Assembly (NCBI GenBank): GCA_020062665.1
Contig: JAGUVW010000010.1
Span: 1 to 64,000 of the forward strand
Direction: 5' to 3'
Length of the DNA stretch: 64,000 nucleotides
From: Pseudomonadales bacterium
GTDB lineage: Bacteria > Pseudomonadota > Gammaproteobacteria > Pseudomonadales > Ketobacteraceae
In this document: piece by piece, positions 30,433 through 41,537 of the stretch
Layout: each line of letters begins with the position of its first letter
Numbering within the stretch: position 1 is the first letter of the stretch
The notes under the pieces: model-generated
The model's database searches: none
Told to the model about the DNA's origin: nothing
What the model saw: only the letters and a program-made list of their open reading frames with translations
Made by a program: the position numbers and the translations under genes

Positions 30433-31512
30433 ATGCTGACAGTCAACAAGCCAGGCAAATCGAAAAATCCCAAAGCGCCGACACCACAATCCGAATTTGC
30501 CACATTGCAGAGCGCGATCAAGCGTCAGCAGAAACGCAATCAGAGCTTGCAGGATGATTTGCAGGGGCTGGTGCAATACTACCAGGAGCGCATTCTTCCG
30601 CGCGAAAAGGAGCTGGTGTTTCCCGTCAAACTGCTGATCGAACGACTGATGGGAATGTATCCGCGCAAGGCGTTGACGCAATGGCAACGTCAGGAACTCA
30701 CCGACTGGATCTTCGATGAAATTCAGCACCTGGCGATGCTGGATGCCGACGCTGCGCGCGAAATGGCGAGCGCCTTTCAGGCGGTGATGGCGGATTTCTT
30801 CAAGCTGTCTGCAGCAGACATTGCTGAACTCGAGGCCCATGCCGAGCGTGAAATGCAACACGCAGAAGAAGATGGTGAAGACGACGATGATCTGTTCGAA
30901 GAATTGCTGCGCCGCGCCACGGAACAGAAACGACAACAGGCCCAGGGCAATCTCTTTGACGACGAGGATGATGAGGAATCGGTTCGGCAGCCTGCCGCAA
31001 CGGCCAAACAGGAAGCAGCCATCAATCCGGAAAACTGGATCAAGCTCCTGTTCCGTCGCGTTGCCAAAGTACTGCACCCGGATCGCGAACAGGATCCGGT
31101 TGTCCGCGAGCAGAAACATCATCTGATGTCGGCGCTGATCGAGGCCCGTGATCGCGGCGATATCATGGCCATGCTGGGTCTGTTCAATGATCATGTGGCG
31201 GGCACTGCAGTGGATTTCAGTGCGGAGGAATATCCTGCGCTCATCCAGCTGCTGCAACGGCAATTAAGTAATCTACAGGCGGAAGAACACACCATTGCGC
31301 ACGCATCCCCGTTTCATGCGTTTCTCCACCGCAACCTGTATTCCAAACAGAAGCCGACGCAGGAGCGCAAGATCAAAGCCTATCTGACAAAGGTTGAAGA
31401 CGAATACCGCGAACGGCTGGAGCAGGCGATGGAACTGCGCAGCGTGAAAGCGCTGCAGGCGGTGTTGAAGGAGCGGGTGGGGTATGGCTTTGGATTTGAT
31501 GAGTGGTTTTGA
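30433..31512 (+). CDS. J-domain-like protein of unknown function
   Basis: The 359-residue protein starts 12 bp after mnmE and may be co-transcribed. It has a basic N-terminus, a helical region (about 25-135), a very acidic stretch (HAEEDGEDDDDLFEELL and DDEDDEE) and then WIKLLFRRVAKVLHPDREQDP. That last block carries the HPD tripeptide of J domains flanked by the right kind of basic helix. A further helical region follows. The J-like block sits internally, near residue 210, not at the N-terminus, so it may recruit DnaK in an unusual context. No enzyme motif or signal peptide is seen. Confidence 0.75.
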   Translation: MLTVNKPGKSKNPKAPTPQSEFATLQSAIKRQQKRNQSLQDDLQGLVQYYQERILPREKELVFPVKLLIERLMGMYPRKALTQWQRQELTDWIFDEIQHLAMLDADAAREMASAFQAVMADFFKLSAADIAELEAHAEREMQHAEEDGEDDDDLFEELLRRATEQKRQQAQGNLFDDEDDEESVRQPAATAKQEAAINPENWIKLLFRRVAKVLHPDREQDPVVREQKHHLMSALIEARDRGDIMAMLGLFNDHVAGTAVDFSAEEYPALIQLLQRQLSNLQAEEHTIAHASPFHAFLHRNLYSKQKPTQERKIKAYLTKVEDEYRERLEQAMELRSVKALQAVLKERVGYGFGFDEWF

Positions 31513-31626
31513 CGGGGTTGGCTTGTTGGCGGATGCGGACGCCAACATCGCCAAGCGCCAGATTACCTCTACCTACCTGAGAAAATTCTGCGACGACCAC
31601 TTTACAGCCTATCCCGAATTGAAAGC

Positions 31627-31882
31627 CTGAAACCCGGAATTACCACGACCACCGACTTGTCCGACGCCACCCTCATCGAACTCGCCGGTAATCAAGCCTT
31701 CGAGCGCGGCCGGGAATATTTCACTGCCGGCTGCGTTATCGACAGTCAGCTGCACGGCGTCGGAAAACACGGATTTCTGCAAGCACTGTGTCGCGTTGGC
31801 GCTGCATGTACGTGAACATCTGCAACCCACGGAGCAGCTGGCATCCGGTGACCCACTGCATCTGACGGGGGCTGGATTTTGA
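31627..31882 (+). pseudogene. Decayed SWIM zinc-finger protein gene
   Basis: One frame reads LIELAGNQAFERGREYFTAG, the N-terminal block typical of SWIM zinc-finger proteins. The next frame (+1) reads DFCKHCVALALHVREHL, the C-x-H half of the SWIM finger. In an intact gene roughly 30-40 residues with the CxC half would separate them. Here a frame change and a deletion have removed that part, and no start with a good ribosome site is present. Just upstream, 31523-31630 holds a 35-codon open stretch (ANIAKRQITSTYLRKFC) that I cannot assign. The rest of 31513-31962 shows nothing else. Confidence 0.6.
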
Positions 31883-31962
31883 GGACAGGTTGCCCACAGC
31901 TTGATGCCAGCGGATGTGGATGACGTATACTGTGGCCATCACTGCGCCTATCGGATAGCCCC

Positions 31963-32628
31963 ATGAATGACACCACCGAATACCTCGACATCGACGCCCT
32001 CGACGACATCCTCGAACACTACTTCGACAAATACGGTAACGACGATTCGGTGCTGTCAGTAGGTGAGCTGGACGGCTTTTTTGCTGCGCTGGCCTGCTCA
32101 CCCCAGCCGGTGATGCCATCCCAGTGGCTGCCGGCGGTGTGGGGCGGTGAAACCCAGATGCCGGACTGGGATGAAAAAGAGGAAATCGAGGAATTCCACG
32201 AGGCATTGATGCTGGTGTACAACCAGGTCATGGATGAGTTCGTGGAGGGTGACTACAGTCCGCGCATTTACGGTGAAGACGATTCCTTTGTCGCGGTGGA
32301 TGAGTGGTGCGAAGGTTTCCTGCGCGGTGTTCGTCTTTACGGCAATTTGCCGGAGGCCGATCGGGATTTTCTCCAGCAGCAACTGCAACCCATCCGCCTG
32401 TTCGTCACGACCGAAGGCATCGATGAACTGCTGACACTGACACCGGAGCAGGTGAACGAGCAAGCCGCCAAAATCGAACCCAATGTGCTGGCGCTGCGCA
32501 AATATTTCTTCGACCGTCAGGCGATCGCCGCCCACACGCCGTTCATGACAACGGAGCCCAAAGCCGGCCGCAACGATCCCTGCCCCTGCGGCAGCGGCAA
32601 GAAATTCAAGAAGTGCTGTCTGCATTGA
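31963..32628 (+). CDS. UPF0149 (YecA/YgfB-like) family protein with SEC-C zinc motif
   Basis: The 221-residue product has the UPF0149 core: [17 protein letters not shown] near residues 35-50, and [13 protein letters not shown] near 110. A C-terminal SEC-C motif ([18 protein letters not shown]) like that of SecA binds Zn. The role of the family is not settled. It is acidic and cytoplasmic. It has its own short upstream region next to the decayed SWIM gene. Confidence 0.88.
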   Translation: MNDTTEYLDIDALDDILEHYFDKYGNDDSVLSVGELDGFFAALACSPQPVMPSQWLPAVWGGETQMPDWDEKEEIEEFHEALMLVYNQVMDEFVEGDYSPRIYGEDDSFVAVDEWCEGFLRGVRLYGNLPEADRDFLQQQLQPIRLFVTTEGIDELLTLTPEQVNEQAAKIEPNVLALRKYFFDRQAIAAHTPFMTTEPKAGRNDPCPCGSGKKFKKCCLH

Positions 32629-32699
32629 AATCTCGCGCGGCGTGCCGGGCCGGTCTATGCTGAAAGGGAATTCCCTGACATCACATCACGCGAATCTCT

Positions 32700-33692
32700 G
32701 TGCGCCGTTTTCTGTGTCTTGTCTTCACCCTTCTTTTGTCCGCCTGCGACGCGCCGGATTATCCTGACGACTGGCCGGCGCCGGACAATGGTTTCTTTTC
32801 CCGCAAGGGCGGTTGCCCGGATCTGAGCGGCGCTTACGACAACGTTGGTTCGGATCTGCCCTGGTTGCTCGGTTCCAATCCTGACTTTGAGAGTACCCGC
32901 CAAGCCTGGTTTGAACATCGCGCCAAAGTCACCATGAGCGACGACGGCGACGAAGTGCAGTTCGAACTCAGCCTCAACGCGAAGGGCCTCGAAAAATTCC
33001 GCGAGCATATGCTCGAACACAATCTGGCGGGTGAGGCACGGCGCTTCCTTGGCACGTCTTTCACGCTGCGCAAGGGCGATGATTACCGCTGTTCTGGCGG
33101 CTGGCTTTCCAGTCTGCATTTTCCCCAGGCGGAACGGGAGCACGGTTGGCAGCGCAAAAAACTGCAGGTGGGCCGCGATAGCGACGGTGGCCTGATTGCC
33201 GGCGCCACCATCAACCAGGACGTGAGTCTGGGTTGGGGCGACAGTCGAGGCGTTCCGCTAGGTTCGATGGATGAAACGCGCTGGTACCACTGGCCAGCCA
33301 GATCGCAGTGGGCCGACAATGAACTGGAATCGTTGCAGCGTTTTGAGTGGCGACGCTACTGGTGGGTAAATCACAACACCCGCATGGCAACGCGCATGAT
33401 CAATTTCTATCTGGAGCCGGTGTGCTCGCGGCTGCAGGCCTTTCCCCGAAATCCCGAACAACAGTGGTTCAGCACGCCGCCGCTGCCCAGCAAGGACGAG
33501 TCGGGAAAATGCCCGGAGGGCTGGCGCCAGCTGAATTTTGCCGGCACCTACAATACTGAGTTGACGCTGCCGGAGCGGGGCGGGCCGCTATACCGGCTGG
33601 AATGGTATCCACTGGCGAAGGGGGCCTCCGCCGTGAATACCATCGAGCTGGCGGACGTGCGCGATCTTCCCGCCATGCCCCGCCGCAAGTGA
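32700..33692 (+). CDS. Putative lipoprotein of unknown function
   Basis: The GTG start at 32700 gives MRRFLCLVFTLLLSACDAPD: a signal peptide with lipobox LSAC and lipid-modified Cys16. The residues after it (DAP) do not have Asp at +2 as a strong inner-membrane signal beyond the D itself, so sorting is uncertain. The mature part (about 315 residues) has conserved-looking GGCPDLSGAYDNV and a second CPEGWRQLNFAGTYNTE, suggesting two similar halves, each beginning with a Cys-Pro and a GAY/GTY turn. No known domain was recognised. Confidence 0.78.
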   Translation: MRRFLCLVFTLLLSACDAPDYPDDWPAPDNGFFSRKGGCPDLSGAYDNVGSDLPWLLGSNPDFESTRQAWFEHRAKVTMSDDGDEVQFELSLNAKGLEKFREHMLEHNLAGEARRFLGTSFTLRKGDDYRCSGGWLSSLHFPQAEREHGWQRKKLQVGRDSDGGLIAGATINQDVSLGWGDSRGVPLGSMDETRWYHWPARSQWADNELESLQRFEWRRYWWVNHNTRMATRMINFYLEPVCSRLQAFPRNPEQQWFSTPPLPSKDESGKCPEGWRQLNFAGTYNTELTLPERGGPLYRLEWYPLAKGASAVNTIELADVRDLPAMPRRK

Positions 33693-33707
33693 ACTCCGGT
33701 TTGCGAC

Positions 33708-35114
33708 TCAGACCAGTTCCGCCTCGTTGTGCTCCACCTTCTGCAGATGAGCCGCATCCTCCAGTTTGCGGATGCCGTTTTCCAGATGGGTCAGCATGCG
33801 CTGCATGGATGGCAGGGTGCGGCGGCACGCCGTCAACCCGAATTCCAGATGGTCGCAATAACTCAGGATGGTGATGTTGAGCGCCAGCCGATCCAGCGGC
33901 ATCGACACCGGATAGAGTCCGCGCAAGCGTGCGCCGTTCCAGTACAGCGGTTCCTTCGGCCCCGGCACGTTCGAGATCATCACGTTGAACGCCTGCCAGC
34001 GCGGCGCCAAACCCGTCAGTAATTGCAGCCCCGCCGGCGCGAACATCAGCGCGGAATACGCCAGAATTTCCGCCTGCGACATGCCGGCCAGACGCTGCTT
34101 CGCGTCACTCACCGAGCGCTTGACGATGTCCATGCGTTGCGCCGGATCGGCCACATGCGTGCCCAGGTTGGCCAGGATGGTGACGATCTGGTTGCCGCCA
34201 ATGCTGTCGTCCTGGCGCAGCGACACGGGAATCGCCGCGATGAGCGGCTGCTCTGGCAGTGCCCGCTGTTCCAGCAGATAGTCCCGCAGCGCACTGCCGC
34301 AGATGCCCATCACGATGTCATTGATCGTGGCGCCATAGGCTTTCGTCAGCGCGCGGATGCGTTCCATCGCGTAAGACTGCGCGGCATAACGGCGCGACCC
34401 GGTGATGCGATCGTTCAGAATGCACTGCGGCGCCTGGAAGATGCTGGTGTAATCGGGATCCTGTTTCGCCTTCTGCATCGAATCGTAGACGGCGCGGGTC
34501 ACCGTGGAGAGGCTGTTCCACTGCTGGCGCACGCCGCCAGCCAGGTGGCTGATGGCGCTGAGCGGGCCGCTGTTCGTCACGGTCACCGGTTCGCGGCGTT
34601 TCTTCGTGCGTTCGAACGCCCACACCGGCGCCATGTTGCGTTGATCGGGATCAGAGGACAGCACGCTCATCCCCAAGCGCATGGCGGAAATGCCGTCCAT
34701 CATGGCGTGGTGCTGCTTGCTGTAAACGGCGAAGCGGCGATCATGGAAACCTTCGATCAGGCTGAACTCCCACAGTGGCCGCTCCCGATCCATCAGATTG
34801 CTGTGCTCCGCCGACACCAGGGCCAGCAGTTCCCGGATGCGGCCAGGTGCCGGCAGGGCCACATGGCGGAAATGGTGCTCCAGATCGAACTGGCGGTCGG
34901 TTTTCCAGTAAGGCTGGCCGAAGCGGTAGACCAAACGCTGATCGTAAGGGGCCACCGGCTGGCTGTGGGAACGCAGTTCCTCGGCGAAGCGGGTGACATA
35001 GTCATCGCCGGCATCCTCCGGAAAATCAAACAGTTGCAGGCCGGCGATGTGGGTGGGTTGCTGGCGTCTTTCCAGCATGAGGAAGAGATTGTCAGAAGCA
35101 GCGAGCGGCGTCAT
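33708..35114 (-). CDS. Wax ester synthase / acyl-CoA:diacylglycerol acyltransferase (WS/DGAT)
   Basis: ATG 35114 (MTPLAASDNLFLMLE) is the usual WS/DGAT start; an in-frame start at 35183 lies in the promoter. The 468-residue product has the catalytic motif HHAMMDG (residues 135-141), PLWEFSLIEG before it, and the C-terminal ND-type block FNVMISNVPGPKEPLYWNGA. It condenses acyl-CoA with a fatty alcohol or diacylglycerol to make storage wax esters or triacylglycerol. It stands alone and is convergent with the lipoprotein gene (15 bp apart). Such genes are common in hydrocarbon- and lipid-using marine gammaproteobacteria. Confidence 0.92.
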   Translation of the reverse strand: MTPLAASDNLFLMLERRQQPTHIAGLQLFDFPEDAGDDYVTRFAEELRSHSQPVAPYDQRLVYRFGQPYWKTDRQFDLEHHFRHVALPAPGRIRELLALVSAEHSNLMDRERPLWEFSLIEGFHDRRFAVYSKQHHAMMDGISAMRLGMSVLSSDPDQRNMAPVWAFERTKKRREPVTVTNSGPLSAISHLAGGVRQQWNSLSTVTRAVYDSMQKAKQDPDYTSIFQAPQCILNDRITGSRRYAAQSYAMERIRALTKAYGATINDIVMGICGSALRDYLLEQRALPEQPLIAAIPVSLRQDDSIGGNQIVTILANLGTHVADPAQRMDIVKRSVSDAKQRLAGMSQAEILAYSALMFAPAGLQLLTGLAPRWQAFNVMISNVPGPKEPLYWNGARLRGLYPVSMPLDRLALNITILSYCDHLEFGLTACRRTLPSMQRMLTHLENGIRKLEDAAHLQKVEHNEAELV

Positions 35115-35229
35115 GGTTATTCCTTCAACGGGGGAAATGGGGCGATGGCCGTGGCCTGAAACGTCAGTGACAGCCACAGCCATTCTATTTTTATGACCAA
35201 TCAGTCACATTGACAAGAAGCAAGGTTCG

Positions 35230-35241
35230 ATTTGATCGACA
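35230..35241. promoter_or_regulatory. 12-mer ATTTGATCGACA in the wax synthase-mnmG gap, shared with 51972-51983
   Basis: The 12-mer lies inside TCGAT-TTG-ATCGA (35228-35240), a small inverted repeat, 116 bp upstream of the wax synthase start. The same 12-mer occurs in the promoter gap at 51829-52129. A common regulator is possible but not shown. Confidence 0.35.
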
Positions 35242-35325
35242 TTACCATCAAACGCCCCGCATTCCTAATCGGAGTAGGCTAAAAAATGTGCGTAGCGGGG
35301 TTTTCGCTTTTGCCCCTCCCTCCCG

Positions 35326-35331
35326 TATACT
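35326..35331 (+). promoter_or_regulatory. Candidate -10 element of mnmG
   Basis: TATACT lies 48 bp before the mnmG start; the -35 at the right distance is weak (TTCGCT). Confidence 0.35.
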
Positions 35332-35378
35332 ACGCTGTCTTTCCCCCCAGAATTCCAGCTTTCCCGAGGTTCGACACT

Positions 35379-37265
35379 GTGGACTATCCCAAACAGTACG
35401 GCGTCGTCGTCATTGGCGGCGGCCATGCCGGTACCGAGGCGGCGCTCGCCAGCGCGCGCATGGGCGTGCCTACCCTGCTGCTGACCCACAACATCGAAAC
35501 CCTCGGCCAGATGTCCTGCAACCCGGCCATCGGCGGCATCGGCAAAAGCCATCTGGTGAAAGAAATCGACGCCCTCGACGGCGTCATGGCCCGTGGCGCC
35601 GACAAGGCCGGCATCCAGTGGCGCATTTTGAATTCCCGCAAAGGCCCCGCCGTGCGCGCCACCCGCGCCCAGGCCGACCGCATCCTGTATAAAGCCGCGA
35701 TCCGCGCGCTGCTGGAAAACCAGCCCAATCTCGACATCTTCCAGCAGGCGGCGGACGATCTCATTATCGAAGGCGAAACGGTGAAAGGCGTCGTCACCAA
35801 CATGGGCGTGCGCTTTCATTCCCGCGCGGTGGTGCTCACCGCCGGCACCTTCCTCGCCGGCAAAATCCATATCGGGCTGGACAACACCAGTGGGGGGCGC
35901 GCCGGTGATCCACCGTCGATTGCACTGGCCCATCGTCTGCGCGAACTGCCGTTCAATGTGGGCCGCTTGAAAACCGGCACGCCGCCGCGCATCGACGCCC
36001 GCACGGTGGATTTTTCCGTGATGACACCGCAGCCCGGCGACACTCCGATGCCGGTCATGTCCTACCTGGGCAACATCAGCGAACATCCGCGCCAGGTGAA
36101 CTGCTACATCACCCACACCAACGAGAAAACCCACGACATCATCCGTGGCGGCCTCGACCGTTCGCCCATGTACACCGGCGTGATCGAAGGCATCGGCCCG
36201 CGCTACTGTCCGTCCATCGAAGACAAGATCCATCGCTTCGCCGACAAGGATTCCCATCAGGTGTTCATCGAGCCGGAAGGGCTCACCACCCACGAACTCT
36301 ACCCTAACGGCGTGTCCACCAGCCTGCCGTTTGACGTGCAGATCGCACTGGTGCATTCGATTCGTGGCATGGAGAATGCGCATATCACGCGGCCCGGTTA
36401 CGCCATCGAATACGATTTCTTTGATCCGCGCGATCTGAAATACACGCTGGAAACCAAATTCATCAGCGGCCTGTTTTTCGCCGGCCAGATCAACGGCACC
36501 ACCGGATATGAAGAAGCGGGTGCGCAGGGTTTGCTGGCGGGACTCAATGCCGGCCTGCGCGCGCAGGAAAAAGACGGCTGGTATCCGCAGCGGGACGAAG
36601 CCTACCTGGGCGTCCTGGTGGACGATCTGATCAGCCTCGGCACCCAGGAACCCTACCGCATGTTCACCAGCCGCGCCGAACACCGTCTGCTGCTGCGCGA
36701 AGACAACGCCGACATCCGCCTCACCGAGAAAGGCCGTGAACTGGGCGTGGTGAACGACGCTCGCTGGCAGGCTTTCTGCGAAAAGCGCGAAGCCATCGAG
36801 CGCGAAACCCAGCGCCTGCGCAACACCTGGATTCAGCCGCACTCCGACGTGGCGCAGCAACTCAATTCGCAGCTGGAAAAACCGCTGTCCCACGAATACT
36901 CGCTGATGGATCTGCTGCGCCGGCCGGAACTGGACTACGCCACGCTCGCGCAACTGAGCGACAGCGCGCCGGTCGATCCCGTGGTGGCCGAGCAGATCGA
37001 AATCGCCGCCAAGTACGAAGGTTATATTGTCCGCCAGCAGGAAGAAGTGGAAAAGCTGCGTCGTAGCGACGCCATTCCGTTGCCAGCGGATTTTGATTAC
37101 GACGCAGTGAAAAGTCTGTCCCACGAAGTGCGCAACAAGCTCAAGCAAAGCCGGCCCGACACCATTGGCCAGGCCGGGCGCATTCCGGGTGTCACGCCGG
37201 CGGCGATTTCGCTGCTGCTGATTCACCTGAAGAAACACGGCGCCCAGCAGAAAAAGACAGCGTGA
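35379..37265 (+). CDS. mnmG: tRNA uridine-5-carboxymethylaminomethyl modification enzyme MnmG
   Basis: The GTG at 35379 ([20 protein letters not shown]) gives 628 residues, the standard length; the open frame upstream is not conserved in type. FAD binding is shown by [12 protein letters not shown]. Further family blocks are [40 protein letters not shown] and, near the C-terminus, [15 protein letters not shown]. It works with MnmE on U34 of tRNAs. It leads a run with rsmG (10 bp gap), parA and parB. Confidence 0.97.
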   Translation: MDYPKQYGVVVIGGGHAGTEAALASARMGVPTLLLTHNIETLGQMSCNPAIGGIGKSHLVKEIDALDGVMARGADKAGIQWRILNSRKGPAVRATRAQADRILYKAAIRALLENQPNLDIFQQAADDLIIEGETVKGVVTNMGVRFHSRAVVLTAGTFLAGKIHIGLDNTSGGRAGDPPSIALAHRLRELPFNVGRLKTGTPPRIDARTVDFSVMTPQPGDTPMPVMSYLGNISEHPRQVNCYITHTNEKTHDIIRGGLDRSPMYTGVIEGIGPRYCPSIEDKIHRFADKDSHQVFIEPEGLTTHELYPNGVSTSLPFDVQIALVHSIRGMENAHITRPGYAIEYDFFDPRDLKYTLETKFISGLFFAGQINGTTGYEEAGAQGLLAGLNAGLRAQEKDGWYPQRDEAYLGVLVDDLISLGTQEPYRMFTSRAEHRLLLREDNADIRLTEKGRELGVVNDARWQAFCEKREAIERETQRLRNTWIQPHSDVAQQLNSQLEKPLSHEYSLMDLLRRPELDYATLAQLSDSAPVDPVVAEQIEIAAKYEGYIVRQQEEVEKLRRSDAIPLPADFDYDAVKSLSHEVRNKLKQSRPDTIGQAGRIPGVTPAAISLLLIHLKKHGAQQKKTA

Positions 37266-37275
37266 GATTCGCAGC

Positions 37276-37911
37276 GTGCAGGTAACGGAACAACAGCGCG
37301 CCGTGTTGGCGCAGGGCTGCGCGGAGTTGGCGCTGGCGCTCGACAGCGTGCAGCAACAAAAAATTAATGCGTATCTCGACGGACTCGTGAAATGGAATCA
37401 GGCATTCAACCTGACTGCCATCCGCGATCCTGCCGAGATGGTGGTCAAACATTTGCTCGACAGTCTCGCCATTCACAGCGCCATTCAGGGCACGGATGTC
37501 CTGGATGTGGGCACCGGCCCTGGCCTGCCCGGCATTCCGCTGGCGATCCTGTTGCCGCAGCGCCGCTTCACTCTGCTCGACAGCAACGGCAAGAAAACCC
37601 GTTTTCTCGTGCAGATGAAACACGCGCTGCAACTGGACAACGTCACGGTGATCAACGACCGCATCGAGTCCCTGACCCAGCCGGAACAGTTCGACTGCAT
37701 CACCTGTCGCGCTTTTTCCTCGCTGCAGGATTTTGTTGCACACTGCTTGCATCTGCTGAAACCGAACGGCGAGCTGGTGGCGATGAAAGGCAAGGTGCCG
37801 GATGACGAAATCGCTGCGCTGGATCACAGCATACTGAAAGTCAATATTGAGAAAATCACGGTTCCGTACTTGAATGACGAGCGGCACCTGATTCGAATCA
37901 CGCGAAAATAA
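37276..37911 (+). CDS. rsmG: 16S rRNA (guanine-527-N7)-methyltransferase
   Basis: The GTG at 37276 gives 211 residues. Family marks are YLDGLVKWNQAFNLTAIRD (normally W-N...NLT), the SAM motif VLDVGTGPGLPGIPLAIL and CRAFSSLQDF. It methylates G527 of 16S rRNA; loss gives low-level streptomycin resistance in other bacteria. Close linkage to mnmG and parAB is conserved across many bacteria. Confidence 0.96.
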   Translation: MQVTEQQRAVLAQGCAELALALDSVQQQKINAYLDGLVKWNQAFNLTAIRDPAEMVVKHLLDSLAIHSAIQGTDVLDVGTGPGLPGIPLAILLPQRRFTLLDSNGKKTRFLVQMKHALQLDNVTVINDRIESLTQPEQFDCITCRAFSSLQDFVAHCLHLLKPNGELVAMKGKVPDDEIAALDHSILKVNIEKITVPYLNDERHLIRITRK

Positions 37912-37937
37912 AAAGGATCTTAGGCATCCTGAGGAGC

Positions 37938-38741
37938 ATGGTGGTGGGCAAGGTACTGGCAGTGACCAACCAGAAAGGCGGCGTGGGCAAAACCACCACG
38001 TCGGTGAACCTGGCCGCCTCTTTGGTGGCCACCAAGCGCAAGGTATTGCTGATCGACCTCGACCCCCAGGGCAACGCCACCATGGGCAGCGGCGTCAACA
38101 AACACGCCCTGGAAAATTCCATCTACGACGTACTGGTGGATGACCTTTCCCTCGACCAGGCCCGCATCCCCACCACGCCCGGTTTCGACCTGATCGCTGC
38201 CAATGGTGATCTCACCGCCGCCGAAGTGGAGCTGCTGGAACTCGACGACAAGGAACACAAACTCAAGCGCGCCCTTGCCGCCGCCCGCGCCGAGTACGAT
38301 TACATCCTGATCGACTGCCCGCCGTCCCTCAACATGCTCACCGTGAACGCGCTGGTGGCATCAGACTCCGTGCTGATCCCCATGCAGTGCGAATACTACG
38401 CGCTGGAAGGACTCACCGCCCTGCTCAACACCATCGAGCGCATCAAGGCCGTGCTCAATCCCAATCTGGAAATCGACGGCCTGCTGCGCACCATGTACGA
38501 CCCGCGCATCGCCCTGGCCAACCAGGTGTCCAGCCAGCTCACCGAACACTTCGGCGACAAGGTTTACCGCACCATCATTCCCCGCAATGTGCGTCTGGCC
38601 GAGGCCCCCAGCCACGGCCTGCCGGTGCTCGAATACGATGCCAAGTCCCGTGGCGCCGTCTGCTACCTGGCCCTGGCCGGCGAACTGATCCGTCGCGCCG
38701 AGCAGAAGAAGCCCGCTCTGGCGGAACCCGCCACCGCCTGA
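37938..38741 (+). CDS. parA: Chromosome partitioning ATPase ParA (Soj-like)
   Basis: The 267-residue product begins with the deviant Walker A KGGVGKTT (NQKGGVGKTTTSVNLAASL), then Walker A' LLIDLDPQGNATMGSG and Walker B YILIDCPPSL. ATG 37938 is only 1 base after GAGGAG; the GTG codons at 37941 or 37944 would have better spacing and may be the real start. It moves ParB-parS complexes. The matching parS sites lie 15 kb to the left in recF. Confidence 0.95.
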   Translation: MVVGKVLAVTNQKGGVGKTTTSVNLAASLVATKRKVLLIDLDPQGNATMGSGVNKHALENSIYDVLVDDLSLDQARIPTTPGFDLIAANGDLTAAEVELLELDDKEHKLKRALAAARAEYDYILIDCPPSLNMLTVNALVASDSVLIPMQCEYYALEGLTALLNTIERIKAVLNPNLEIDGLLRTMYDPRIALANQVSSQLTEHFGDKVYRTIIPRNVRLAEAPSHGLPVLEYDAKSRGAVCYLALAGELIRRAEQKKPALAEPATA

Positions 38742-38772
38742 GTGCAGAGCGCCCGGCGGTCATGCAACGCGA

Positions 38773-38800
38773 TTGCGTCGCGACCTGACGGCCTTATAAT
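38773..38800 (+). promoter_or_regulatory. Candidate parB promoter
   Basis: TTGCGT (38773-38778) and TATAAT (38795-38800) are 16 bp apart, 49 bp before the parB start, so parB may be expressed beyond readthrough from parA. Confidence 0.55.
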
Positions 38801-38848
38801 GGGGAGCCTTACCCCCGGCGAACCCTCCACTCCCATTAAAGGCGATGC

Positions 38849-39748
38849 ATGAGTGCCAAGAAGAAAGGATTAGGTCGCGGATTAGACGCCCTGCTGAGCA
38901 GCGCCGCCATTCCCCGCAAAGAAGTCCCCACTGATCCGGCCCAAGCCGCCACCGTTCCGCCGGTCGAAAACCTGGACGGCGAACTGCGACATATTCCGAT
39001 CGAATTCCTCGAGCGTGGCCGTTACCAGCCCCGCCGCGACATGGATCCCCAGGCCCTTGAAGACCTGGCTGCTTCCATCAAGGCCCAGGGCGTCATGCAG
39101 CCCATCGTGGTACGTCCCATTGGAGCGAAAAAATACGAAATCATCGCCGGCGAACGGCGCTGGCGTGCCAGCCAGCTGGCCGGCCTCGACAAAGTGCCCT
39201 GCGTCATCCGCGATGTGCCCGATGAAGCCGCCATCGCCATGGCCCTGATCGAAAACATCCAGCGCGAAGACCTCAATCCCATCGAAGAAGCCGCCGCCCT
39301 GCAGCGCCTGCAGGATGAATTCGAACTCACCCACCAGCAGGTGGCCGACGCAGTGGGCAAGTCCCGCACAACCGTCACCAATTTATTGCGCCTGATGAGC
39401 CTGTCCAGCGAGGCCCGCAAGCTGGTGGAGCACGGTGATCTGGAAATGGGCCATGCCCGCGCCATCCTGACGCTCGACTCGACCAAGCAAACCGATGCCG
39501 CCCGCACCATCGTCGCCAAGGGTCTCTCTGTGCGCCAGACCGAAGCGCTGGTGCGCCGCCTGCAGCAGGAAAAGATTGCCACCGGTGACACCCGCCTCGA
39601 TCCCGACGTCAAGCTGCTGCAGGATGACCTGTCCGACAAGCTGGGCGCTCCGGTGCTGATCCAGCACAGCGCCAAGGGAAAGGGCAGACTGGTCATCAGT
39701 TATACCAGCCTCGACGAACTCGACGGCATTCTCGCCCACATCAAGTAG
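38849..39748 (+). CDS. parB: Chromosome partitioning protein ParB (Spo0J-like)
   Basis: The 299-residue product begins KKKGLGRGLDALLSS. It has the CTP-binding/ParB-N block with AGERRWRASQLAGLDKVP and ALIENIQREDLNPIEEA, then the HTH around LTHQQVADAVGKSRTTVTNLLRL. The dimerisation domain is C-terminal. It binds parS and spreads as a CTP-dependent clamp. The parS-like sites in this window match its expected target. Confidence 0.96.
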   Translation: MSAKKKGLGRGLDALLSSAAIPRKEVPTDPAQAATVPPVENLDGELRHIPIEFLERGRYQPRRDMDPQALEDLAASIKAQGVMQPIVVRPIGAKKYEIIAGERRWRASQLAGLDKVPCVIRDVPDEAAIAMALIENIQREDLNPIEEAAALQRLQDEFELTHQQVADAVGKSRTTVTNLLRLMSLSSEARKLVEHGDLEMGHARAILTLDSTKQTDAARTIVAKGLSVRQTEALVRRLQQEKIATGDTRLDPDVKLLQDDLSDKLGAPVLIQHSAKGKGRLVISYTSLDELDGILAHIK

Positions 39749-39755
39749 TCCCGAC

Positions 39756-39776
39756 CCCGCGCACTGCGCGGGTTTT
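39756..39776 (+). terminator. Rho-independent terminator after parB
   Basis: CCCGCG (39756-39761), loop CACTG, CGCGGG (39767-39772), then TTTTC, 8 bp after the parB stop. Confidence 0.75.
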
Positions 39777-39792
39777 CAGGCCAGATTCTGTG

Positions 39793-39821
39793 TTGCCTGC
39801 CCCAGGGAAAGTCTCTATAAT
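39793..39821 (+). promoter_or_regulatory. ATP synthase operon promoter
   Basis: TTGCCT (39793-39798) and TATAAT (39816-39821) with exactly 17 bp between, 73 bp before atpI and just after the parB terminator. Confidence 0.7.
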
Positions 39822-39893
39822 CCTCACCGCCTTACGCAGGCTCCATCCTGCTTCAGCGATTGGCAGGCTCACAAGGCACGCCCGGCTGAGTAA

Positions 39894-41197
<1,304 letters not shown>

Positions 41198-41229
41198 CAG
41201 TTCAATCCACTTTCATCACTAACCTTTAA

Positions 41230-41481
<252 letters not shown>

Positions 41482-41537
41482 TCCTGCGCTTGGAAAGAGT
41501 ACGAGTTAACTAACTTTAACAAGCGAGAGGGTTTGGT

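Noticed and set aside
35265-37238. Long antisense frame (657 codons) opposite mnmG
   Set aside because: Shadow of the third-position GC bias; mnmG is unmistakable on the plus strand. Similar shadows lie opposite atpA, atpD and the MFS gene.
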